A DNA stretch of 64,000 nucleotides, from NCBI RefSeq assembly GCF_016598475.1, contig NZ_JAEMUX010000016.1, positions 62,001 through 126,000 of the forward strand, written 5' to 3'. The notes beneath the pieces are model-generated. The model was not told the origin of the DNA. It made no database searches and was given only the letters and a program-made list of their open reading frames with translations. The stretch comes from Streptomyces adelaidensis (lineage in GTDB: Bacteria; Actinomycetota; Actinomycetes; Streptomycetales; Streptomycetaceae). Within the stretch, counting starts at the first letter, position 1. The number at the start of each line of letters is the position of its first letter. The translations under genes and the position numbers were made by a program. This document shows positions 47,005 to 56,818 of the stretch, in pieces.

Positions 47005-47029
47005 GGGGCACAGCCTCACATACGGGGAA

Positions 47030-47057
47030 GGTCCCCGGGAGTACGACCCCGGGGACC
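47030..47057. terminator. hairpin between the MFS and inositol-phosphate synthase genes
   Basis: A 10-bp perfect stem GGTCCCCGGG/CCCGGGGACC with an 8-base loop. On the minus strand it follows the inositol-phosphate synthase gene by 72 bp and precedes the MFS start. Confidence 0.6.
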
Positions 47058-47129
47058 CTCAACAGCCCGGAAAACGAGCCCGCTTGGCGCGCTGAACGGT
47101 GTCCCGCCGACGCGCCTCGCTATGACTCG

Positions 47130-48212
47130 TCAGCGCTCGACCTCGCCCTTGATGAACTTCTCCACGTTCTCGCGGGCCTCGTCGTCGAAGTACTGCACCG
47201 GCGGGGACTTCATGAAGTACGAGGAGGCCGACAGGATCGGGCCACCGATGCCGCGATCCTTGGCGATCTTCGCGGCGCGCACCGCGTCGATGATGACGCC
47301 GGCGGAGTTCGGGGAGTCCCAGACCTCGAGCTTGTACTCCAGGTTCAGCGGGACGTCACCGAAGGCGCGTCCCTCCAGGCGGACGTACGCCCACTTGCGG
47401 TCGTCGAGCCAGGCGACGTAGTCGGACGGGCCGATGTGGACGTTCTTCTCGCCGAGGTCCCGGTCGGGGATCTGGGAGGTGACGGCCTGCGTCTTGGAGA
47501 TCTTCTTGGACTCCAGCCGGTCGCGCTCCAGCATGTTCTTGAAGTCCATGTTGCCGCCGACGTTCAGCTGCATCGTGCGGTCCAGGACGACGCCCCGGTC
47601 CTCGAACAGCTTCGCCATGACGCGGTGCGTGATGGTGGCACCGACCTGCGACTTGATGTCGTCACCGACGATCGGGACGCCGGCCTCGGTGAACTTGTCC
47701 GCCCACGCCTTGGTGCCGGCGATGAAGACCGGAAGGGCGTTGACGAAGGCGACCTTGGCGTCGATGGCGCACTGGGCGTAGAACTTCGCCGCGTCCTCGG
47801 AACCCACGGGCAGGTAGCAGACGAGGACGTCGACCTGCCTGTCCTTGAGGATCTGGACCACGTCGACCGGGGCCTCGGCGGACTCCTCGATGGTCTCGCG
47901 GTAGTACTTGCCGAGCCCGTCGAGAGTGTGTCCGCGCTGCACGGTCACACCGGTGTTCGGCACGTCGCAGATCTTGATGGTGTTGTTCTCGGAGGCGCCG
48001 ATGGCGTCCGCGAGGTCGAGACCGACCTTCTTCGCGTCGACATCGAATGCGGCGACGAACTCCACGTCACGGACGTGGTAGTCACCGAACTGCACATGCA
48101 TGAGACCCGGGACCTTGGACGCCGGGTCGGCGTCCTTGTAGTACTCGACTCCCTGTACCAGCGACGCGGCGCAGTTGCCCACGCCGACGACGGCTACGCG
48201 AACCGAACCCAT
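47130..48212 (-). CDS. ino1: inositol-3-phosphate synthase
   Basis: A 360-residue enzyme that converts glucose 6-phosphate to inositol 3-phosphate using NAD, feeding phosphatidylinositol and mycothiol. The NAD motif is [16 protein letters not shown]. The catalytic region has [12 protein letters not shown] and [14 protein letters not shown], and [13 protein letters not shown] is typical of the actinobacterial type. Start [10 protein letters not shown]. The PadR gene lies 43 bp upstream on the same strand and is probably co-transcribed. In M. tuberculosis ino1 (Rv0046c) has the same PadR neighbour. Confidence 0.96.
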   Translation of the reverse strand: MGSVRVAVVGVGNCAASLVQGVEYYKDADPASKVPGLMHVQFGDYHVRDVEFVAAFDVDAKKVGLDLADAIGASENNTIKICDVPNTGVTVQRGHTLDGLGKYYRETIEESAEAPVDVVQILKDRQVDVLVCYLPVGSEDAAKFYAQCAIDAKVAFVNALPVFIAGTKAWADKFTEAGVPIVGDDIKSQVGATITHRVMAKLFEDRGVVLDRTMQLNVGGNMDFKNMLERDRLESKKISKTQAVTSQIPDRDLGEKNVHIGPSDYVAWLDDRKWAYVRLEGRAFGDVPLNLEYKLEVWDSPNSAGVIIDAVRAAKIAKDRGIGGPILSASSYFMKSPPVQYFDDEARENVEKFIKGEVER

Positions 48213-48255
48213 TCGGTTGCTCCCTGTGTGTACGAGTGAGGTCCTGGCAGGGACC

Positions 48256-48936
48256 TCACGTGGTGGTGTCGCCGGGCGCATCCGGCCCGGGGATGTCCCC
48301 GGGCCGGGGCAGGGCGCCCGGCGCTCCCTCTGTGGTGTCGCGAGCGGGTTCTTCGTGGGCGGGGCCCTTGAGGTCCCGGCCCGCCCGCTCGCTTTCGATG
48401 AGCTCGTTCAGCCAGCGCACTTCGCGCTCCACGGACTCCATCCCGTGGCGCTGGAGCTCAAGCGTGTAGTCGTCGAGGCGCTCGCGGGTGCGTGCCAACG
48501 AGGCGCGCATCTTCTCCAGCCGTTCCTCCAAACGGCTGCGACGGCCCTCCAGGACGCGCATGCGCACATCACGGGAGGTCTGCCCGAAGAACGCGAAGCG
48601 AGCGGCGAAGTGCTCGTCGTCGTAGGCATCGGGACCCGTCTGCGAAAGTAGCTCCTCGAAGTGCTCCTTACCTTCCGCCGTCAACCGGTAGACGATCTTG
48701 GCGCGGCGACCCGTGAGCGGGACGGCGGGAGCTTCGTCCGGGGTACCCACCGATTCCTCGATCAACCAGCCGTTGGCGACCAGCGTCTTGAGGCAGGGGT
48801 AGAGCGTCCCGTAGCTGAACGCACGGAACACTCCCAGCGACGTGTTGAGCCGTTTGCGCAGCTCATAGCCGTGCATCGGGGCTTCGCGGAGCAGGCCGAG
48901 TACAGCGAACTCAAGTATCCCGGAGCGCCGGCTCAT
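48256..48936 (-). CDS. PadR family transcriptional regulator
   Basis: A 226-residue regulator. The winged helix at residues 8-80 has the family features [18 protein letters not shown] and [19 protein letters not shown]. The C-terminal part is a long coiled-coil dimer arm ([25 protein letters not shown]) and an Ala/Pro-rich tail. Start [13 protein letters not shown] 21-bp palindrome 50 bp upstream is its likely own operator. Confidence 0.93.
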   Translation of the reverse strand: MSRRSGILEFAVLGLLREAPMHGYELRKRLNTSLGVFRAFSYGTLYPCLKTLVANGWLIEESVGTPDEAPAVPLTGRRAKIVYRLTAEGKEHFEELLSQTGPDAYDDEHFAARFAFFGQTSRDVRMRVLEGRRSRLEERLEKMRASLARTRERLDDYTLELQRHGMESVEREVRWLNELIESERAGRDLKGPAHEEPARDTTEGAPGALPRPGDIPGPDAPGDTTT

Positions 48937-48985
48937 CGTCGCCTCCTGTCTCCCGCTGGCCCTGTCGGCACGTTTATGCCGAGCT

Positions 48986-49006
48986 GATGTATCGACTCGA
49001 TACATC
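48986..49006. promoter_or_regulatory. probable PadR operator
   Basis: Perfect palindrome GATGTATCGA-C-TCGATACATC (48986-49006), with the ATGT...ACAT ends typical of PadR sites. It lies 50 bp upstream of the padR start. The divergent stretch to the PBP gene (49007-49308) otherwise holds no gene. Confidence 0.8.
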
Positions 49007-49308
49007 CAGACGATAGAACGCCCCTACGGATGCGACAAGTGCGGACGCAGTGAACGGGATCACATCACCGATCAGTAGAAAGCAAGTTCCCTGTTTTGGG
49101 GTGAAGTTCGGTGCTCAATGGGTTTTGGCGGTGCGTAGTCTGTGCGGCATGCACACCACTGGGAGCCGAGTGACGTTTGAGCACGTCCTCGTCCTGGGTG
49201 CGGTACGGATGAATGCCAACACGACCGCATCCGTACTTCGGGGGGACCGGAAACCAGCCGCCGTTTCCAGGCGCGCAGGGGTGCGCCTGCCCGAGGAGTA
49301 GTCGTTCG

Positions 49309-51972
49309 ATGAGCGAGCACCGTCGCAAACCGCCGCAGCCGCAGGGAGGCGGACGTGCCGCGGCCCGACGCGGCCAGTCGGCGTCCGCCGGCCGCCGCGC
49401 GGCACCGCGGGACGCCACCGGGTCACTTTCCGACACCTATGGCTCGGGGGGTGAGGAGAACCAGTACGAGGGCCGTGCCGCGGCCCGACGGTCGACGCAG
49501 AGAAGCACCGGCGTCGGTCCCGGCGGCGGCCGTCGTAGAGCGGTCGAACCCGCAGGGCGCGGACCCGGTCGTGGTCGTGGCCGCGCCGCTCCACCGGGCA
49601 AGAAGCGCTTTATCGACTACCCGCGTGCCGGCAGGTACGGGGCTATGCGGTGGGTGCCGTCGTGGCGCCAGGTCACAGGTCTGTTCATCGGGTTCTTCGG
49701 ATGCCTGGTGGCGGCGGCCGGCGTCGGCTACGCCGTCGTGGCCGTGCCCAACCCGGCCGAGGCCGCGACCGCGCAGAACAACGTCTACTACTGGTCGGAC
49801 GGCTCTCAGATGGTCGCGACGGGTGGTGAGGTCAACCGCCAGATCATCGCGTACGAGAAGATCCCCAAGGAGATGCGGTACGCGGTCATGTCGGCCGAGA
49901 ACAAGACGTTCGAGAACGACAGCGGCGTCGACCCGATGGGTATCGCCCGTGCCGTCGTCAACATGGCCAAGGGCGGTCAGACGCAGGGCGGTTCGACGAT
50001 CACGCAGCAGTACGTGAAGAACGCCATGCTCGACGACCAGTCTCAGACCCTGTCTCGCAAGGTCAAGGAACTCTTCATCTCGGTCAAGGTGGGCACCGAG
50101 CTCGAAAAAGAAGACATCATGCGGGGCTACCTGAACACGGCCTACTACGGCCGTGGTGCCTACGGCATCCAGGCGGCCGCCCGCACCTACTTCGGCGAGG
50201 ACGCGGACAAGCTCGACGCGAGCCAGTGCGCGTTCCTCGCCGCCGTTCTCAAGGGCGCCACGTACTTCGACCCGGCCGGCGCGACCTCGATCGACCCGGC
50301 GGCCACACGGGAGGCCAACACCAAGCGGGCCACGGAACGCTGGGGCTGGATCCTCGACGAGATGGTCAAGGACAACCGCCTGTCGGCGGCCGATCGGGCC
50401 AAGTACCCCGAGTTCCCCGAGATCCAGAGTCCTCGGTCCAACGCTCAGCTGGGCGGCCAGATCGGTTACCTCGTCGATACGGCCAAGGGCTACATCCTCA
50501 ACAACACGGACATCACCCAGAAGGAGCTCGAACGGGGCGGCTACGAGATCCACACGACCTTCGACAAGAACAAGGTCAAGGAACTCGAGAAGGCCGTGAA
50601 CAAGGTCCGCAAGGAGAACATCAAGCCGGACCAGCGCCCGAAGACCGATACCCATGTGCAGTTCGGTGGCGCGTCGGTCGATCCGACGTCGGGTGCCATC
50701 GAGGCGATCTACGGTGGTGAGGACGCCACCAAGCACTTCACCAACAACGCCGACGTCACCGGTGCGGCGGTCGGGTCGACGTTCAAGCCGTTCGTCCTGG
50801 CAGCGGCCATGACGTGGGGCAAGCGTGACCCGGAGCTCGGGGAGACGCAGGCGCAGGACGAGGTCACCATCGTCTCGCCGAAGAGCCTCTACAGCGGCAA
50901 GAACAACCTCAAGATCAAGGACTACCAGGGCAACACCTGGACCAACGAAGATGACAAGGAGTGGCTGCAGGCCAACGACGACGACGAGTCGTACGGCAGC
51001 CCGCCGAAATACCAGATCGACCTCCGTGAGGCGATGCGGGTCTCGGCGAACTCCGCCTTCGTGCAGCTGGGCATGGACGTCGGTCTGGACCGGGTGAAGG
51101 AAGCGGCCGTAGAGGCCGGCCTCAAGGAGGACAGCCTGACGGGCACCAGTTTCCCGTCCTTCTCCATCGGCATCTCCGACCCCAGCGCGATCCGTATGGC
51201 GGGCTCGTACGCGACTTTCGCCGCCAGTGGCAAGCAGAACGACCCGTTCTCCGTGGAGACGGTGGAGTACGACGGCCTCAAGCGGTTCGACCACGAGGAC
51301 ATCGCCGACCCCAAGCGGGCCTTCACGTCAGAGGTCGCCGACAACGTCACCGATGTCCTCAAGACCGTTGTCGACGAGGGGACGGGTACCTCGGCCCAGC
51401 TGACCAACCGTGAGGTGGCCGGCAAGACCGGCACCACCGACGGCAACAAGTCGGCCTGGTTCGTCGGGTACACGCCTCAGTTGTCGACGGCCATCAGCAT
51501 GTACCGCATGGACGACGACGAGTCCAACAAGAACCGGACTTTCTTGGAGATGTACGGCACCGGTGGTCAGGAGACGATCCACGGTGCCTCGTTCCCGGCC
51601 GAAATCTGGCACGACTACATGGAGGACGCGCTCAAGGGCGTGGCACCGAAGGACTTCCCGGAGCCCGAGCCGATCGGTGTGATCATCAATGACGACCCGG
51701 ACCCGACGCCGACCCCGACGGTGACCGAGTCCGAGGAGGAGAGCCCCGAGCCGAGCCCCTCGCCGACCGAGAGCGAGATCTTGCCGTCGCCGTCGCCCAG
51801 TGAGACCTGCCGTAATCCGTTCGACACCACGTGTGACGACACTGGTACTACGGTCACGGGCGGTACGGACACCGGCGGCACCGATGAGGGTGTGACCTCG
51901 TCACCGACGGAGTCCGAGGACGATTCGAGAGGCAACCAGAACGGGGGTCTCTTCGGAGGCCCCAGCGGGTAG
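49309..51972 (+). CDS. bifunctional penicillin-binding protein (class A)
   Basis: An 887-residue class A PBP. A basic, Arg/Gly-rich cytoplasmic head (~110 residues) precedes one membrane span (VTGLFIGFFGCLVAAAGVGYAVV). The glycosyltransferase domain has AENKTFENDSGVD, GGSTITQQYVKNA and AYYGRGAYGIQAA. The transpeptidase domain has the SxxK nucleophile in GSTFKPF, SxN in SANSAFV and KTGT in VAGKTGTTDG. The last ~100 residues are a Pro/Ser/Thr/Glu and Gly-rich tail with two Cys. Start ATG 49309 with GAGGAG upstream. It corresponds by position to ponA1 (Rv0050) of mycobacteria. Confidence 0.95.
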   Translation: MSEHRRKPPQPQGGGRAAARRGQSASAGRRAAPRDATGSLSDTYGSGGEENQYEGRAAARRSTQRSTGVGPGGGRRRAVEPAGRGPGRGRGRAAPPGKKRFIDYPRAGRYGAMRWVPSWRQVTGLFIGFFGCLVAAAGVGYAVVAVPNPAEAATAQNNVYYWSDGSQMVATGGEVNRQIIAYEKIPKEMRYAVMSAENKTFENDSGVDPMGIARAVVNMAKGGQTQGGSTITQQYVKNAMLDDQSQTLSRKVKELFISVKVGTELEKEDIMRGYLNTAYYGRGAYGIQAAARTYFGEDADKLDASQCAFLAAVLKGATYFDPAGATSIDPAATREANTKRATERWGWILDEMVKDNRLSAADRAKYPEFPEIQSPRSNAQLGGQIGYLVDTAKGYILNNTDITQKELERGGYEIHTTFDKNKVKELEKAVNKVRKENIKPDQRPKTDTHVQFGGASVDPTSGAIEAIYGGEDATKHFTNNADVTGAAVGSTFKPFVLAAAMTWGKRDPELGETQAQDEVTIVSPKSLYSGKNNLKIKDYQGNTWTNEDDKEWLQANDDDESYGSPPKYQIDLREAMRVSANSAFVQLGMDVGLDRVKEAAVEAGLKEDSLTGTSFPSFSIGISDPSAIRMAGSYATFAASGKQNDPFSVETVEYDGLKRFDHEDIADPKRAFTSEVADNVTDVLKTVVDEGTGTSAQLTNREVAGKTGTTDGNKSAWFVGYTPQLSTAISMYRMDDDESNKNRTFLEMYGTGGQETIHGASFPAEIWHDYMEDALKGVAPKDFPEPEPIGVIINDDPDPTPTPTVTESEEESPEPSPSPTESEILPSPSPSETCRNPFDTTCDDTGTTVTGGTDTGGTDEGVTSSPTESEDDSRGNQNGGLFGGPSG

Positions 51973-51992
51973 CTCATCGCCCGGCAGAACGT

Positions 51993-52006
51993 GTTTCACG
52001 TGAAAC
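51993..52006. promoter_or_regulatory. parS: parS site
   Basis: Perfect GTTTCACGTGAAAC between the PBP stop and its terminator hairpin. Confidence 0.95.
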
Positions 52007-52041
52007 AAGGGCCACCGCACCGATCAGGTGCGGTGGCCCTT
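52007..52041 (+). terminator. terminator of the PBP gene
   Basis: Perfect 15-bp stem AAGGGCCACCGCACC/GGTGCGGTGGCCCTT around GATCA, directly after the parS site. Confidence 0.85.
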
Positions 52042-52082
52042 GCCATGTCCGACGAGGCGCTCGGACAGAACGGCTGAGATGT

Positions 52083-52096
52083 GTTTCACGTGAAAC
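52083..52096. promoter_or_regulatory. parS: parS site
   Basis: Perfect GTTTCACGTGAAAC, 90 bp from the previous copy, upstream of the GT87 gene. Confidence 0.95.
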
Positions 52097-52169
52097 ATGG
52101 GCCCTCAGCCGACGATGGGATGCGGTGGTCCTGGGCGTATTCCCAGGCATGTGCGGCAGGATGTGCGGC

Positions 52170-53669
52170 ATGCCCAGTGCAGAGACGACGCGAGTGAGCG
52201 TGGACGAGCCGGAGATGGTGCGGCCGACCAAGGAGGACGAGGTCGCTTCGACCGGCAGTGAGCTGATTGGCGGCCCCATCGGTCGGCGGGCGCTGCTCGG
52301 GACGTCATGGTGGACCCCTGTGCGGGTTGTCGCCCTCGTAGCGATCGGCATGTTCGCCCTCGGCATGGTGCAGAAGCTGCCCTGCTACGACGGAGCATGG
52401 TTCTTCGGCGCCAGCTCGCAGTACACCCACGCGTGCTACTCGGACATCCCGCACCTCTACCAGGGGCGCGGCTTCGCCGATGGTCTCGTGCCGTACTTCG
52501 ACAAGATCTCCGGCGACATGGAGTACCTCGAGTACCCGGTGCTGACCGGCGTGTTCATGGAGGTCGCCGCCTGGCTCACGCCGGGCAGCGGCACCATCCA
52601 GGAACAAGAGCAGTGGTACTGGATGGTCAACGCCGGGATGCTGATGGCGTGCACGGCGGTCATCGCCGTCTGCTCGGCGCGCATTCACCGCCGACGCCCC
52701 TGGGACGGCCTTCTGGTGGCCCTGGCGCCCGCCTTCGCGCTGACCGCCACCATCAACTGGGATCTCCTCGCCGTGGCCCTGCTGGCCGCCGCGATGCTGA
52801 TGTGGTCGCGACAGCGTCCGCTCGCCTTCGGCGTGCTGATCGGCCTCGCCACGGCCGCCAAGTTCTACCCGTTCCTGCTGCTCGGACCGCTCCTCATCCT
52901 CTGCTGGCGGGCAGGCAGGGTGCGCGCGTACGTGACCGCGCTGCTCGGCGCTGTCGGGGCCTGGGTCGCGGTGAACCTTCCAGTGATGCTCCTGGCACCG
53001 GAAGGGTGGGCGAAGTTCTACCGCTTCAGCCAGGAACGCGGTGTCGACTTCGGCTCCTTCTTCCTCGTCATCGCGCAGCGGATGAACATCCAGATCACCG
53101 CTGAGACGGCCAACGCGTACGCGATGATCTCGATGCTGCTCGTCTGCGCGGGCATCGCCGCGCTCACGCTGACCGCTCCACGCCGACCGCGTTTCGCGCA
53201 GCTCGCCTTCCTGATCGTCGCGGCCTTCATCCTCACCAACAAGGTCTACTCGCCGCAGTACGTGCTCTGGCTGGTCCCGCTCGCCGCGCTGGCCCGGCCA
53301 CGCTGGCGGGACTTCCTGATCTGGCAGGCGTGCGAGGTCGCGTACTTCCTGGGGATCTGGATGTATCTCGCCTACACGACCAGTGGCGAGGCTCACAAGG
53401 GACTGCCCGCCGAGGGCTACCAACTCGCCATCATGGCCCACCTCTTGGGCACGCTCTACGTGTGCGTCATCGTCGTGCGGGACATCCTCATGCCGGAGCG
53501 GGACATGGTGCGCCGAGCCGGTGAGGACGATCCGTCCGGAGGGGTGCTCGACGGCGCGGCGGACGTGCACGTGTACGGCGCGGCGGCCCGCCCGCCGCGG
53601 CACGCGGTGCACTTCGACGGGCCACAGGTGGACTGGGGCAGTCGCGACCCGGAGGGTGGTTCGCTCTGA
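52170..53669 (+). CDS. GT87-type membrane glycosyltransferase (DUF2029)
   Basis: A 499-residue polytopic protein with about 10 membrane spans. The conserved early loop has LPCYDGAWFFGASSQYTHACYSDIPHLYQGRG, and then YFDKISGDMEYLEYPVLTG; ATAAKFYPFLLLGPL and TNKVYSPQYVLWLVPL are typical of GT87/C-type polyprenyl-phosphate-sugar mannosyltransferases (motifs quoted in parts). It probably uses a lipid-linked sugar outside the membrane. The acceptor is unknown. It follows the PBP gene as Rv0051 follows ponA1. ATG at 52170 has GCAGGA upstream. Confidence 0.85.
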   Translation: MPSAETTRVSVDEPEMVRPTKEDEVASTGSELIGGPIGRRALLGTSWWTPVRVVALVAIGMFALGMVQKLPCYDGAWFFGASSQYTHACYSDIPHLYQGRGFADGLVPYFDKISGDMEYLEYPVLTGVFMEVAAWLTPGSGTIQEQEQWYWMVNAGMLMACTAVIAVCSARIHRRRPWDGLLVALAPAFALTATINWDLLAVALLAAAMLMWSRQRPLAFGVLIGLATAAKFYPFLLLGPLLILCWRAGRVRAYVTALLGAVGAWVAVNLPVMLLAPEGWAKFYRFSQERGVDFGSFFLVIAQRMNIQITAETANAYAMISMLLVCAGIAALTLTAPRRPRFAQLAFLIVAAFILTNKVYSPQYVLWLVPLAALARPRWRDFLIWQACEVAYFLGIWMYLAYTTSGEAHKGLPAEGYQLAIMAHLLGTLYVCVIVVRDILMPERDMVRRAGEDDPSGGVLDGAADVHVYGAAARPPRHAVHFDGPQVDWGSRDPEGGSL

Positions 53670-53679
53670 GCGAACAGAA

Positions 53680-53748
53680 CCTGCGGAGACAACGCTGAAG
53701 GCCGTACACGTGAACCCCGTGTACGGCCTTCAGCGTTGTCTCCGCAGG
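53680..53748. terminator. 31-bp perfect stem between the convergent GT87 and racemase genes
   Basis: The left arm 53680-53710 and right arm 53718-53748 are exactly complementary over 31 bp with a 7-base loop. It can terminate both convergent transcripts. Confidence 0.9.
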
Positions 53749-53767
53749 CGTTCCCGCGCGGCGATCC

Positions 53768-53789
53768 CCTCCCGCGGCTTCGCGGGAGG
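53768..53789 (-). terminator. terminator of the racemase gene
   Basis: A 9-bp perfect stem CCTCCCGCG/CGCGGGAGG around GCTT, 7 bp after the racemase stop. Confidence 0.7.
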
Positions 53790-53796
53790 CAAGGAC

Positions 53797-54828
53797 TCAG
53801 CGGTCGACAGTCCGGTCGAACTGTGTGGTGGTGTGTCGCAGATGGGCCACCAACTCCTCGCCGACCCTCGGTTCCGGCGCGTCCGCCGGGACGAAGAGGA
53901 TCGACACCTGCATGTGCGGCGGCTCGGCGAACCAGCGCTGCTTGCCGCCCCAGACGAATGGAGAAAGGTTCCGGTTGACCGACGCGAGGCCGGCGCGGGC
54001 GACGCCCTTGGCGCGCGGCATGACGCCGTGCATGGCCTTCGGGGACTCCAGACCCACCCCGTGCGACGTACCGCCCGCCACGACCACCAGGAAGCCGTCG
54101 GAGGCCGCCTTCTGCTGCCGGTAGCCGAAGCGGTCGCCCTTCGCGACACGGGTGACGTCCAGGACCGCCCCGCGGTACTCGGTCGCCTCATGGTCCCCCA
54201 GCCACAGCCGCGTGCCGATACGGGCCCGGAAGCGGGTCTGTGGGAACTGCTGCTGGAGGCGCACCAGTTCCTCGGACTTGAGGTGGCTGACGAACATGGT
54301 GTGCAGCGGGAGACGGGCCGCCCGCAGACGGTCCATCCAGCCGATGACCTCCTCGACGGCGTCCGAGCCGTCGGTGCGGTCCAGCGGCAGGTGGATGGCG
54401 AAGCCCTCCAGGCGCACGTTCTCTATGGCCGCGTGGAGCTGTGGCAGCTCCTGCTCGCTCACGCCGTGCCGCTTCATCGAGGACATGACCTCGATCACGA
54501 CACGGGCGCCCACGAGGCCGTACACGCCGTCGACCGACGACACGGAACGGATGACGCGGTCGGGCAGCGGTACGGGCTCTTCGGCGCGTCTGTACGGCGT
54601 CAGCACCAGCAGGTCGCCGCTGAACCAGTCCTTGATCCGGGCCGCCTCGTATGTCGTACCGACAGCGAGGACGTCCGACCCGAGGCGCGTGGCCTCTTCC
54701 GCCAGCTTCTCGTGCCCGAAGCCGTAGCCGTTGCCCTTGCAGACGGGGACGAGTCCCGGGAACTGCTCTTGAACGTGCTTGTGGTGTGCCCGCCAGCGCG
54801 CGGTGTCGACGTAGAGCGTGAGCGCCAT
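53797..54828 (-). CDS. alanine racemase homologue
   Basis: A 343-residue PLP-barrel protein. The PLP lysine is in VPVCKGNGYGFG near residue 31, matching the KANAYGHG motif of Alr. Residues HLPLDRTDGSD and IGTRLWLGDHEATEYRG fit the barrel and the domain interface. The C-terminal domain is divergent (WGGKQRWFAEPPHMQVS) and lacks a clear catalytic Tyr motif of housekeeping Alr, so activity is not certain. It lies 65 bp downstream of femX on the same strand, so a role in peptidoglycan amino-acid supply is inferred. Confidence 0.8.
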   Translation of the reverse strand: MALTLYVDTARWRAHHKHVQEQFPGLVPVCKGNGYGFGHEKLAEEATRLGSDVLAVGTTYEAARIKDWFSGDLLVLTPYRRAEEPVPLPDRVIRSVSSVDGVYGLVGARVVIEVMSSMKRHGVSEQELPQLHAAIENVRLEGFAIHLPLDRTDGSDAVEEVIGWMDRLRAARLPLHTMFVSHLKSEELVRLQQQFPQTRFRARIGTRLWLGDHEATEYRGAVLDVTRVAKGDRFGYRQQKAASDGFLVVVAGGTSHGVGLESPKAMHGVMPRAKGVARAGLASVNRNLSPFVWGGKQRWFAEPPHMQVSILFVPADAPEPRVGEELVAHLRHTTTQFDRTVDR

Positions 54829-54893
54829 GGCCGGTCCCGGAACCTTTCTCGTGGTTGCGGTGTATCAGAGGTATGGAAGCAAAAACGGGGGCG

Positions 54894-56015
54894 TCAGCGG
54901 CGCGACATGTAGATGTCGAGCGCCTTGTGGAGCAGCTTGTTCAGCGGGAAGTCCCACTCACCGAGGTATTCGGCGGCCTGTCCGCCCGTGCCCACCTTGA
55001 ACTGGATCAGGCCGAACAGGTGATCCGTCTCGTCCAGCGAGTCGGAGATGCCGCGCAGATCGTAGACGGTCGCGCCGAGGGCATAGGCGTCGCGCAGCAT
55101 CCGCCACTGCATCGCGTTCGAGGGCCGGACCTCACGGCCGATGTTGTCCGAGGCGCCGTACGAGTACCAGACGTGCCCGCCGACGACCAGCATCGTCGCG
55201 GCGGACAGGTTCACGCCGTCGTGCCGGGCGAAGTAGAGCCGCATGCGGTTGGGGTCCTCGGTGTTGAGGGCTGTCCACATGCGCTGGAAGTACGACAGCG
55301 GGCGGGGCCGGAAGCGGTCGCGCACGGCTGTGATCTCGTACAGCCGCTGCCACTCCTCCAGATCCTGGTAGCCGCCCTGGACCACCTCGACGCCCGCCTT
55401 CTCGGCCTTCTTGATGTTGCGGCGCCACAACTGGTTGAAGTTCTTGTGGACCTCTTCCAGGGAGCGGTTGGCGAGCGGCACCTGGTAGACGTAGCGGGGC
55501 TGTACGTCGCCGAAGCCGGCCCCGCCGTCCTCACCCTGCTGCCAGCCCATGCGGCGCAGCTTGTCGGCGACCTCGAAGGCACGCGGCTCGATGAAGTCCG
55601 CCTCGATGTCGCGCAGGCGCTTCACGTCCGGGTTCTGGATGCCCGCCTTGATGGAGGTGGCCTCCCAGCGCCGGATGATCACCGGCGGGCCCATCTTCAC
55701 CGAGAAGGCACCCTGGTTCTTCAGGTGCGCGAGCATCGGCTCCAGCCAGTCGGTGAGGTTCGGCGCGAACCAGTTGATGACCGGGCCCTCGGGCAGATAG
55801 GCGAGATAACGCTTGATCTTGGGCAGCTGGCGGTACAGCACCAGGCCGGCACCGGCCATCTCACCGGTCCTGTCGTCGAACCACCCGAGGCTCTCCGCGC
55901 GCCACTCGGCCTTGACGTCAGCCCATGCAGGGACCTGCATGTGGCTCGCCGCGGGCAGGCTCTGGATGTACGCCAGATGCTGCTCTCGGCTGATCGTCCT
56001 CAGGGTCAGGCTCAT
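54894..56015 (-). CDS. femX: FemX-type lipid II peptidyltransferase (FemAB family)
   Basis: A 373-residue FemAB transferase with two GNAT-like subdomains and a helical arm (LWRRNIKKAEKAGVEV). Typical segments are HMQVPAWADVKAEW, LPEGPVINW, and the C-terminal GISDSLDETDHLFGLIQFKVGTGG that closes the substrate site (in parts). FemX adds the first glycine of the interpeptide bridge to lipid II from Gly-tRNA; in S. coelicolor it is essential. Start MSLTLRTISREQHLAY. A small membrane protein gene lies 224 bp upstream. Confidence 0.9.
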   Translation of the reverse strand: MSLTLRTISREQHLAYIQSLPAASHMQVPAWADVKAEWRAESLGWFDDRTGEMAGAGLVLYRQLPKIKRYLAYLPEGPVINWFAPNLTDWLEPMLAHLKNQGAFSVKMGPPVIIRRWEATSIKAGIQNPDVKRLRDIEADFIEPRAFEVADKLRRMGWQQGEDGGAGFGDVQPRYVYQVPLANRSLEEVHKNFNQLWRRNIKKAEKAGVEVVQGGYQDLEEWQRLYEITAVRDRFRPRPLSYFQRMWTALNTEDPNRMRLYFARHDGVNLSAATMLVVGGHVWYSYGASDNIGREVRPSNAMQWRMLRDAYALGATVYDLRGISDSLDETDHLFGLIQFKVGTGGQAAEYLGEWDFPLNKLLHKALDIYMSRR

Positions 56016-56239
56016 TCGGGGCGCTCCTCGGGCTGGTGTGTCCCCATGGGTACAGGGGCTCCGGCTCTCGCGCCGAAGCCTACTGCGCCCTGCGGGCACG
56101 CCGAATGGCCGTATGGAACCTGGGGCCCGGCCGGTACGCGGCCGGGACGTCAGGTGATGTTATTCGGCCGCTTGATCCGATGTAAGACAGCGGACAGAGA
56201 GGAACAAGGTCCGCCGACCGCCCGGCCGCCGGTACGGAG

Positions 56240-56554
56240 TCAGCCGATGACCCCGCCGAAGAGGCCCCCATGGGCCATGCCGAGGAAGAAACCGACGGCC
56301 GAGGCACCGAGCCCCACGATCAGGCCGAAGCGCTCCCGGGTCGTCTCCGAGATGAACTGCCCGTACGCACCGGTCAGGATTCCCAGCAGCCCCGTCCACG
56401 AACTGAGCAGGTGCAGATGGTGGAACATCGCCGTGATGAAGGCGACCGCCCCGAGGAGGAGCGTCACGGCGAGCAGGGTGTCCTGCACTGGGTGGGGCTT
56501 GTCGTCGGTGGCGAGCAGAGAGCCGGCGATGTTGGGTCGCAATGTCTGTGCCAT
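56240..56554 (-). CDS. small membrane protein
   Basis: A 104-residue protein starting [16 protein letters not shown] with AGGAGG upstream. Three hydrophobic segments are visible ([52 protein letters not shown]) and a Gly-rich C-terminus. It is divergent from rpsF. Function unknown. Confidence 0.8.
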   Translation of the reverse strand: MAQTLRPNIAGSLLATDDKPHPVQDTLLAVTLLLGAVAFITAMFHHLHLLSSWTGLLGILTGAYGQFISETTRERFGLIVGLGASAVGFFLGMAHGGLFGGVIG

Positions 56555-56818
56555 AGGGCACCTCCTGCGGAAGCGGCGCATCGTAGCGCCATACACACCC
56601 GATGTGTACAGATTGACGGTCCCCGCCGCCGGATTTCAACCGGAAGCACGTGTGCGGGTACTCTGTACCGTCTGCAGCGGTGTCTGCCCAGGCCATGGCA
56701 AGGGATTCCCCAGCGGGGACCCCTGATGTCAGTGGTGGCCGATACCGTTGCGTACGCATCACAACCCTCCTGCCACGGAACGACCGTGGCCGCTGAGTCC
56801 GAAGGAGGTGGGTTTCAC

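Noticed and set aside
53705..53718. Sequence GTACACGTGAACCC, somewhat like parS
   Set aside because: It has several mismatches to GTTTCACGTGAAAC and is part of the 31-bp terminator stem.
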